Below, piece after piece: positions 58,518-64,000 of a stretch of DNA of 64,000 nucleotides. Within the stretch, counting starts at the first letter, position 1. Each line of letters begins with the position of its first letter. Source of the DNA: Mesorhizobium sp. M1E.F.Ca.ET.045.02.1.1 (GTDB taxonomy: Bacteria; Pseudomonadota; Alphaproteobacteria; Rhizobiales; Rhizobiaceae); assembly GCF_003952485.1 (NCBI RefSeq), contig NZ_CP034447.1, forward strand, positions 6,338,501 through 6,402,500. Reading direction: 5' to 3'. Made by a program: the position numbers and the translations under genes. The notes below the pieces were generated by a model, which was not told the DNA's origin, made no database searches, and worked only from the letters and a program-made list of their open reading frames with translations.

Positions 58518-59132
58518 TCAGCGCGTTACGGCGACCGCGACGCCGGCGCCGACCATCACGCCGCCCGCCGCACGGTTCACCCGGCGCACGATCTTCGGTG
58601 TGCGCAGCAGTTTGCGGGCGCGGCCGGCGAGCACGACATGTCCACCGATCACCACGATCTCGACAGCTACGATCACCACCATCAGCACGCAGACACGACC
58701 GGCGTCGAGCGAGGTGCCGACCACATTGGGCAGCAGCGCCAGGTAGAACAGCGGCATCTTCGGATTGCCTAGATTGAGCGCGACCCCGGTGGCGAAAATA
58801 GCAAGCAATCCGCGCCGCTCGGAGACGGGCTGCAGTTCCGGCACGACCGGCGCAGCGCTCCATAGCCTGATGCCCATCCAGATCAGGTAGGCCGCGCCGC
58901 CGTAGCGAAGCACCGTCATGAGGATCGCCATCTTGGTGGCGACAATCGACAGGCCAAAAGCCGCGAGGCTCAGGAAGATCAGGATGCCGACCACCGTGCC
59001 GATGCCGTAGGCGATGCCCGATGCCGGGCCGTTGGAGATCGTGCGGGCGACGATCGTCATATTGTCGGGCCCTGGGCTGGCGGCGAAGACGAAGAAGGCG
59101 GCCGCGAAGGCAAATATGGTGGCAAGATCCAT
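58518..59132 (-). CDS. LysE-family amino-acid exporter
   Basis: A 204-residue membrane protein with six helices of the LysE/RhtB fold. It starts MDLATIFAFAAAFFVFAASPGPDNM, with the family's SPGPxxM motif, and has ISNGPASGIAYGIGTVVGILIFLSLAAFGLS and LRYGGAAYLIWMGIRLWS, then GVALNLGNPKMPLFYLALLPNVV. It exports amino acids or homoserine-like compounds. A single gene, with no regulator adjacent on the same strand. Confidence 0.92.
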   Translation of the reverse strand: MDLATIFAFAAAFFVFAASPGPDNMTIVARTISNGPASGIAYGIGTVVGILIFLSLAAFGLSIVATKMAILMTVLRYGGAAYLIWMGIRLWSAAPVVPELQPVSERRGLLAIFATGVALNLGNPKMPLFYLALLPNVVGTSLDAGRVCVLMVVIVAVEIVVIGGHVVLAGRARKLLRTPKIVRRVNRAAGGVMVGAGVAVAVTR

Positions 59133-59445
59133 AAAAACTCCCGAAAGTGATTTGTGCTCTCGGGCGGTCAGATTAGCCGATTTGCCTTCCGGCGATAGGC
59201 GGCAGCCCGCAATATTCGCGATAGGGCCGATGTCGGCGTCACTCCGAATGAACTTGCGTGTCCGGCATCCAGGAGTCAGGCGGATTCCGCGCCTCCCTGA
59301 CCACCGAACCTACGTGACGCCACGGATGGTGGCGGCAAGCTTCCATCCAAGGTTCATCGCGTCGTTGCGGCGATTGATTGGCAACACATGGCTGCGGCGG
59401 CCGCCATGGGCGCCGCAGTTTCTTAAATCAGAAGCAGGCTGACCT
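59133..59445. other. Intergenic region, 313 bp, no supported gene
   Basis: Between the LysE gene and the gene at 59446, both on the minus strand. It includes the promoter region of the LysE gene at its left end. There are short open frames but no clear protein, hairpin or repeat. Confidence 0.5.
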
Positions 59446-59898
59446 TTACCGCAGCACGCGGCAGCGACCGTTATAGACCATCCAGCGGTCGAAGCCCGAG
59501 ACGCAGAACTCGACATTGTCGCCGATCGAGGCAAAGCCCTGCCCTTCCTCGATCAGGTACCAGATGGTGCGGTCGCGGCCATCCGACAGGCTGACGGTGG
59601 CGCCGCAATAGCGCCGGCCGATCGGCCATTCGTCGCTGGCCGGCAAATAGCGATGCTGGTGAACGCGATGGAAGTCGGTGATCGCAACATCCGGCAGATG
59701 CGGCACGTGACGCACCTGATATGAGAAGCGGCTGGTGATCTTGCTCAGCACCCAGGGCTGACCGCAGACGCCACCGTCATCCTCGGTGTAGACGGCAAGG
59801 TCGGCTGCATGCGCGGCCTGGGTGAAGCCAAGCGACGTGCCAAGCGGCGTCAGAAGCGAAATCAGCGCGGCAAGAGCGGAATGAGCGAAGCGAGTCAT
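59446..59898 (-). CDS. Secreted conserved hypothetical protein
   Basis: A 150-residue exported protein. The signal peptide (ALAALISLLTPLGTSLGFTQAAHAA) ends near residue 32. The mature part has four Cys (VCGQPWV, YCGATVSL, VEFCVSGF, GRCRVLR) that likely form two disulfides. It contains KITSRFSYQVRHVPHLPDVAITDFHRVHQHRYLP, with HxxxxRYLPA, and WYLIEEGQGFASIG. Proteins of this layout are found widely in rhizobia with unknown function. Confidence 0.8.
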   Translation of the reverse strand: MTRFAHSALAALISLLTPLGTSLGFTQAAHAADLAVYTEDDGGVCGQPWVLSKITSRFSYQVRHVPHLPDVAITDFHRVHQHRYLPASDEWPIGRRYCGATVSLSDGRDRTIWYLIEEGQGFASIGDNVEFCVSGFDRWMVYNGRCRVLR

Positions 59899-60005
59899 GA
59901 CAGCCTCTCAAGATCGGTTGCGCGCACTGTGCGGATTCGCTTGGCGGCGGTCAAGCGGTTGCGAAAACAATGGTTTCCAGAAAACATCGTTCCAGATGTC
60001 ACTGG

Positions 60006-60368
60006 CTAGGTCGTTGCCGCAAGCAGCAGCCCGCCAATGACCGCGACGTTGATCAGAAAGGCATTGCGCAGCACCTGCCGTTCCGGCTCCTCGGATGCCC
60101 AGAAGCGGAGCAGCATGAAATTCGCGGTCAGCGTGAACACGACGAGCGCGCCGGCGGCGAAGGGCATGGCGAGGCCCAGCACAAGCATCAGGCCGGCGAC
60201 GATCTCGAGCGCCGAGCCGGCGGCGAGCATGAAGGAAGGCGCCGGAAAGCGCTGCGCGGCCAGATAGCCGCGCATCGCCTTGAATTTCACGAAGTGCTCG
60301 ATGCCGGCGAGGATGAACACGCCGCCGATTAGAAGCGCGCCAAGCGCCTGAGCGTTCTGAACAAACAT
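60006..60368 (-). CDS. DoxX-family membrane protein
   Basis: A 120-residue protein with four helices, from ATG 60368 (AGGAGGTCGTC upstream, strong). MFVQNAQALGALLIGGVFILAGIEHFVKF is followed by AAGSALEIVAGLMLVLGLAMPFAAGALVVFTLTANFMLL, typical of DoxX. Function in this family is mostly unknown, with links to redox and thiol metabolism. It is 37 bp downstream of the VOC-family gene on the same strand, so they form an operon. Confidence 0.88.
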   Translation of the reverse strand: MFVQNAQALGALLIGGVFILAGIEHFVKFKAMRGYLAAQRFPAPSFMLAAGSALEIVAGLMLVLGLAMPFAAGALVVFTLTANFMLLRFWASEEPERQVLRNAFLINVAVIGGLLLAATT

Positions 60369-60405
60369 GACGACCTCCTTTCGACGGAATATGGGCCTGT
60401 AGTGC

Positions 60406-60828
60406 CTAGTCCTCAGGGATGAAAGCGGGGTTGTAGACGACCTCCCAGAGATGATCGTCTGGGTCCTGGAAATAGCCGGCATAGCCGCCCCAGAAGGTCT
60501 TTTGAGCCGGCTTGACCACGTGCGCGCCGGCCTTGATGGCCTCTGCCATCACGGCGTCGACTTCGGCTTCGCTGGCCACATTGTGGCCGATGGTTAGCTC
60601 GGTCGGGCTGCGGCCGCTCTGTGGCACGGTGGCGTCGTGGGCGATGCTCGAACGCTCGAAGATGGCGAACTTCAAGCCGCCGGCGAGCTCGAAGAAGGCG
60701 ACGGCCCCGTGTTCGAACTCGCGGCCGATGATGCCTTCGGTCGGCAGGCCCAGGCCGTCGCGGTAGAATCTAAGCGACGCTTCCAGGTCGTCGACGCCAA
60801 GCGTGACGACGGTGATGCGAGCTTTCAT
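60406..60828 (-). CDS. VOC-family (glyoxalase-like) protein
   Basis: A 140-residue metalloprotein from ATG 60828 (AGGAG upstream). It shows the VOC fold: MKARITVVTLGVDDLEASLRFYRDGLGLPT, VAFFELAGGLKFAIFERSS, then GYAGYFQDPDDHLWEVVYNP, which carries the usual C-terminal D-PDxHLWE metal Glu. Members catalyse lactoylglutathione lyase-like or dioxygenase reactions, or bind drugs. The substrate is unknown. It leads the operon with DoxX, and an AraC regulator is divergent. Confidence 0.88.
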   Translation of the reverse strand: MKARITVVTLGVDDLEASLRFYRDGLGLPTEGIIGREFEHGAVAFFELAGGLKFAIFERSSIAHDATVPQSGRSPTELTIGHNVASEAEVDAVMAEAIKAGAHVVKPAQKTFWGGYAGYFQDPDDHLWEVVYNPAFIPED

Positions 60829-61002
60829 TTCTCTCACTCCTTTCTATATTCGGGACCACATTCGGAAACGGACGCGGTCTGACAGAAGCGCATGAAGCGC
60901 TGTAAAGCTGCATCCGTTTTGCCACGGATGACGCGGCCGGCATTGAAGATTTCGGCCAAAATGACCGTCGCACCGATCCGGGCGGAGCAGATCGGAGAAG
61001 AA

Positions 61003-61758
61003 ATGGAACCGGTTCTGGCGCAGACCACCGGCTTCTTTCGGGAGCGGCCCGTAGCCCGAGGCCTGGCTGGCGCCTTTTCCGCGCTCTGGGTGCATCGCAT
61101 GGATCATCAGGCTGTCCCGCCGATCGTGATCACGCCCGACGCAACCATCGACCTGCAATGGATCGACGGCCGGTTCCGCATCGCCGGTCCGGACAAGGAG
61201 CCGCAGATCGAAAGGCCAACCTCCGGCGCGGTGATCGTCGGCTTCCGCTTCCGGCCGGGAGCCGCCGCCGGTTGGCTCGGCGTGCCGGCCAGCGAGATCG
61301 TCGGCGAACGCCTCGACCTTGGCCAGCTCTGGGGCACGCGCGCCCGGGCGCTGTCCGACCGCATCAAGGCCGCGCCGGACCTCGACGCCATGGTGCGGCA
61401 ACTGGAAGAGACGGTCGGCATGCACACGCAAGGGCGCGATGCGCTCGATCCGCTGATGGGCAGAGCCTTTGACGCTGTCGAGGAAGGACTGCCGCCGGAG
61501 ACGCCCTTGGTTCCTTTCCTGCAGCGCCACCTGCATATGAGCGAGCGGACGCTGAGGCGTCGCTTCGAGAGCGCCTTCGGCTATGGCCCGAAAACGCTCG
61601 ACCGCATTTTGCGCTTCCACCGCTTCCGATGCCTGCGCGGGAAAGCCGGCGATGCCTCGACCGCCGTGCTCGCCATCGAGGCCGGCTATGCCGACCAGGC
61701 GCATCTGATCCGCGAAAGCCGGCGACTGACGGGGATCACGCCATCGGCACTGACATAG
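61003..61758 (+). CDS. AraC-family transcriptional regulator
   Basis: A 251-residue regulator from ATG 61003 with GGAGAAGAA upstream; the frame is open from 60892 but less likely. The N-terminal half is a cupin-like effector domain (IVITPDATIDLQWIDGRFRIAGPD, GAVIVGFRFRPGAAAGWLG), and the C-terminal AraC double HTH is HLHMSERTLRRRFESAFGYGPKTLDRILRFHRFRCLRG.. AGYADQAHLIRESRRLTGITPSAL. It faces away from the VOC-DoxX operon, with 174 bp between starts, so it may regulate it. Confidence 0.88.
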   Translation: MEPVLAQTTGFFRERPVARGLAGAFSALWVHRMDHQAVPPIVITPDATIDLQWIDGRFRIAGPDKEPQIERPTSGAVIVGFRFRPGAAAGWLGVPASEIVGERLDLGQLWGTRARALSDRIKAAPDLDAMVRQLEETVGMHTQGRDALDPLMGRAFDAVEEGLPPETPLVPFLQRHLHMSERTLRRRFESAFGYGPKTLDRILRFHRFRCLRGKAGDASTAVLAIEAGYADQAHLIRESRRLTGITPSALT

Positions 61759-61776
61759 CTCAATCTTCGCGCGAGC

Positions 61777-62625
61777 TTACTCGCCGGCCAGCCACTCGAT
61801 CGTCCAACGCGACGGCTGCTCGACGGCCAGCACCTTGTGCAGGGCCGGCAGCAGCACCCGCAATTCGCCCTCCAGCGTGAAGGGCGGATTGACGACCACC
61901 AGGCCGCTGCCGTCGAGGCTGGGTTCGTTCGAGGCCGGCCGGATCTCGAAGCCGATGTCGAGCAGTTTCGGAATGCCGGTCTCCTGCAGCGCCGCGCGGA
62001 AGGCGGCGACCGCCTTGCGGTCCTTGATCGGGTACCAGAGCGCGTAGATGCCCCCCGGCCAGCGCCGGTGCGCGCGGCGCAGGTTCTCGACGAGGCGCTG
62101 GAACTCGCCCTCTTCCTCGAAGGGCGGATCGACGAGGACCAGGCCGCGCTTCTCCTTCGGCGGCAGATGCGCGCCGAGCGCCAGCCAGCCGTCGAGCACG
62201 ATCACCCTCGTCTGGAAGTCACCGGCAAAGACGGATTTCAATCGCGCCGCATCCTGAGGGTGGAGCTCGATCGCGGTCAGCCGGTCCTGGCTGCGCAGGA
62301 GGTGGCGCACGATCAGCGGCGAGCCGGGATAGCGGCCAAGGCCGCCGCCGGGATTTTCCGCGCGCACCGCTTCCAGATAGGGCTGAAGGAGCGCTGCCGC
62401 CCGAGGCTCGAGCGTGGCCTCGAACAGCCGGCCGACGCCGCCCTGCCATTCGCCGGTCTTGCCGGCCTCGACAGAAGCGAGGTCGTAGCGGCCGATGCCG
62501 GCATGGGTGTCGATGACACGGAAGGCCTTGTCCTTCTGCTTCAGATACTCGACCAGGCGGCTGAGCACGGCGTGCTTGACGACATCGGCGAAATTGCCGG
62601 CGTGATAGGCGTGGCGGTAGTTCAT
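61777..62625 (-). CDS. rlmJ: 23S rRNA (adenine(2030)-N6)-methyltransferase RlmJ
   Basis: A 282-residue RNA methyltransferase that modifies A2030 of 23S rRNA. The diagnostic start MNYRHAYHAGNFADVVKHAVLSRLVEYL appears at ATG 62625 (the upstream frame to 62715 overlaps the neighbouring gene). It contains IDTHAGIGRYDL, the SAM motif, LVDPPFEEEGEFQRL with the catalytic DPPF, and ALWYPIKDRKAV. These are the family's key motifs. Its start is 7 bp after the stop of the gene at 62633, so the two are in one operon. Confidence 0.96.
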   Translation of the reverse strand: MNYRHAYHAGNFADVVKHAVLSRLVEYLKQKDKAFRVIDTHAGIGRYDLASVEAGKTGEWQGGVGRLFEATLEPRAAALLQPYLEAVRAENPGGGLGRYPGSPLIVRHLLRSQDRLTAIELHPQDAARLKSVFAGDFQTRVIVLDGWLALGAHLPPKEKRGLVLVDPPFEEEGEFQRLVENLRRAHRRWPGGIYALWYPIKDRKAVAAFRAALQETGIPKLLDIGFEIRPASNEPSLDGSGLVVVNPPFTLEGELRVLLPALHKVLAVEQPSRWTIEWLAGE

Positions 62626-62632
62626 GCCGTCC

Positions 62633-63256
62633 TCATCTCGGCGAACCGCCGCGGCCCCAGCGCGGTGGTGGCGGCTGCGAGTTCGGGTTCTGCGGCGGTT
62701 TGTTGCGACGCCCAAAGACCAGCGACAGCACCAGCCCGGCCAGGCCGATGCCCATCAGCGCGTAGCCGACCGGCCACGCCCTCTCGTCGATCGAGCCGGT
62801 GCCTGCGCGCAGGATCAGATCGACGGCACGCATGTCGATGCCGTCGGCATCGCCTGGACCGACGGTGAAGACATAGGCGCCCGGTGCGACCGTCTCGATT
62901 ACGCCGGCCTCGTCGCGAAAGATCTTGTCGGGCAGTTGCGGGCTCACCTGGCGCGGATTGTCGGTGCGGTTGAAGGACAATGTCGAGGCAAGCGCCGTGC
63001 GGCCGCCGCTTGCCGCGGTCAGCGTCAGCACGGTGCGCTGCTGCGAGGCGACGCGCTCGGCCCGCGCGGTAAGGTCGACCAGCACCCGCACGGGCGCATC
63101 GCTTGCCGCCAGCCGTACGGTCGCCGACCGGAAGCGGCCGCCCTCGTAGACCCTGTAAGTGCCGATCGCATGGCCGGAGAAATTGCTCATCGCCCAGGGA
63201 TAGAAGACGCCGATTGCGGCGCCGGCGATGAGGACGAGAACCGATAGGAAGCGCAT
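62633..63256 (-). CDS. Membrane protein of unknown function
   Basis: A 207-residue protein with an N-terminal helix (LSVLVLIAGAAIGVFYPWAM) and a C-terminal helix (GYALMGIGLAGLVLSLVFG), and a beta-rich middle (YRVYEGGRFRSATVRLAASDAPVRVLVDLTA.., VIETVAPGAYVFTVGPGD). The tail is Pro/Arg-rich. The middle part likely lies in the periplasm. I do not recognise a named family. It is directly upstream of rlmJ on the same strand. Confidence 0.8.
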   Translation of the reverse strand: MRFLSVLVLIAGAAIGVFYPWAMSNFSGHAIGTYRVYEGGRFRSATVRLAASDAPVRVLVDLTARAERVASQQRTVLTLTAASGGRTALASTLSFNRTDNPRQVSPQLPDKIFRDEAGVIETVAPGAYVFTVGPGDADGIDMRAVDLILRAGTGSIDERAWPVGYALMGIGLAGLVLSLVFGRRNKPPQNPNSQPPPPRWGRGGSPR

Positions 63257-63268
63257 TGAGAACCCTGG

Positions 63269-63964
63269 TTACGATTTTTTCCGGGCGCGATCGCCACTTT
63301 TGGCGGCCTCGCCCCGGGCAGCGTCGCGAATCCGCTCCATCTCGTCCAGAAACATCTCCAGGCCAAGCTCGAAAGTCTTGTCGAAACCGCTCGTGCCGAA
63401 ATAGGCGCCAGCCGCCACGACACTTGGGTAATCGCGCGCCAATTCTTCGTCGCTGACCGTGGTGACCGCCGATGGCCCCTTGGCGTAGCCGGCGGTCTCG
63501 TCGAGGATGGCGCCCATCAGATAGTAGCCGGCGGCGCGGAACAGGCGGGCGCTGAGCTCGACCCCGAAGCCGCCGTCCTCGAACAGGCCAATGATGGCGT
63601 TGAGCTTGGCAAGACAGGGCGGCGAGTTCATGCGGTAGACGACGATGAACGGCGCGAAGGCCGGATGCTCGGTCGCGACGCGGCGGAATTCCTGCATGCC
63701 GATACGGGCCCGCTCGCGCCAGGGCAGGCCGTCATCGGGGATCACAAGCCGGCTCATCTGCCGGTCGACCAGCGCCTCGTAGAGATGCGCCTGCGAGGGG
63801 AAGTGATGGTAGATGCTCATCGCCTCGCAGCCGAGCGCAGCGGCGAGCTTGCGCATCGAAAAGCCGGAGAGCCCTTCCCTCTCGATCACGTCGAATGCGG
63901 CGTCCTCGATCATCTCGCGGGACAGCCGGCCGCGGGTTCGCTTTTTTTTGATCGATGAGTCCAT
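63269..63964 (-). CDS. TetR-family regulator
   Basis: A 231-residue regulator from ATG 63964 (a TTG at 63979 is in frame). HTH: RTRGRLSREMIEDAAFDVIEREGLSGFSMRKLAAALGCEAMSIYHHFPSQAHLYEALVDRQM. The large C-domain includes IVVYRMNSPPCLAKLNAIIGLFEDGGFGVELSARLFRAAGYYLMGAILDETAGYA, the TetR_C_1-like pattern of tetracycline-type repressors. A palindromic operator lies just upstream at 63980. It is 12 bp before the gene at 63256, which may be in its transcript. Confidence 0.9.
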   Translation of the reverse strand: MDSSIKKKRTRGRLSREMIEDAAFDVIEREGLSGFSMRKLAAALGCEAMSIYHHFPSQAHLYEALVDRQMSRLVIPDDGLPWRERARIGMQEFRRVATEHPAFAPFIVVYRMNSPPCLAKLNAIIGLFEDGGFGVELSARLFRAAGYYLMGAILDETAGYAKGPSAVTTVSDEELARDYPSVVAAGAYFGTSGFDKTFELGLEMFLDEMERIRDAARGEAAKSGDRARKKS

Positions 63965-63979
63965 GGCGTCGCTTGACAA

Positions 63980-63992
63980 CTTACACTGTAAG
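63980..63992. promoter_or_regulatory. TetR-type operator CTTACA-C-TGTAAG
   Basis: A perfect 6-bp inverted repeat with one central base, directly upstream of the TetR gene start, plus TTGACA at 63973-63978 that looks like a -35 element of a plus-strand promoter. The partner gene would begin beyond the right edge of the window. This layout, a repressor divergent from its target with a shared palindrome, is classic. Confidence 0.7.
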
Positions 63993-64000
63993 GTTCACGT

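Noticed and set aside
1-64000. CRISPR arrays, insertion sequences, prophage
   Set aside because: No regularly spaced identical repeats, no transposase or phage structural gene in the whole window.

Overview
The window is GC-rich alphaproteobacterial chromosome. Gene families, codon use and the short intergenic palindromes point to a rhizobial lineage (order Hyphomicrobiales), most likely Mesorhizobium. That assignment is inference: there is no rRNA or marker gene to settle it. I see no transposase, integrase, CRISPR array or replication origin. Most of the window is ordinary chromosomal cargo of transport, redox and regulator genes, with a few accessory patches.

Layout. 0-7.4 kb: a DHFR-like reductase facing an HxlR regulator, then a siderophore uptake operon (TonB receptor, binding protein, fused double permease) behind a candidate RirA/iron-responsive box and without its ATPase, then a BKACE (DUF849) enzyme. 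7.6-13.1 kb: adenosine deaminase, a ThuA/ThuB-like pair, a DUF4239 membrane protein and a glycosyltransferase broken by a +1 frameshift. 13.4-17.7 kb: SnoaL-like protein, a large membrane-anchored DUF2778 (Tlde1-like) protein, DUF2231 protein, methyltransferase. 17.7-21 kb: a compact type III polyketide synthase - methyltransferase - flavoprotein operon. 21.7-29.6 kb: a periplasmic copper and thiol-redox region with two multicopper oxidases, DUF411, TlpA-like, SCO, DsbA-like, a cysteine-rich unknown protein, cytochrome c and a cupin-like protein. Its second half starts at a well-formed MerR/CueR-type promoter with a 19-bp spacer.

29.7-35.2 kb: small membrane proteins, PAP2 phosphatase, YqaA-like protein, a second DHFR-like protein, the SRAP (YedK-type) gene, and three small unknown genes around an alphaproteobacterial LexA-type box. 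35.2-44.6 kb: BBE-like flavoprotein, amidinotransferase-fold hydrolase, M20 amidohydrolase, LysR regulator and a complete Pot-type ABC transporter, probably one uptake-and-hydrolysis locus for a nitrogenous compound. 45-50 kb: cytochrome b561, ArsR regulator, two tandem DUF982 genes, then two lower-GC genes of unknown function next to the 3' end of tRNA-Arg, one of them with a second LexA-type box in front.

50.2-64 kb: NDUFS4-like complex I subunit, a flavodoxin-like/SnoaL fusion, FAD monooxygenase, tRNA-Pro, GST, a GNAT gene with an in-frame stop, a histone H1-like Lys/Ala repeat protein, a DinB-family gene with a +1 frameshift, three TetR regulators, EamA and LysE exporters, a VOC/DoxX pair facing an AraC regulator, and rlmJ. 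Four families of palindromic intergenic repeats (called A to D here) are scattered through the window, several directly abutting or containing stop codons.
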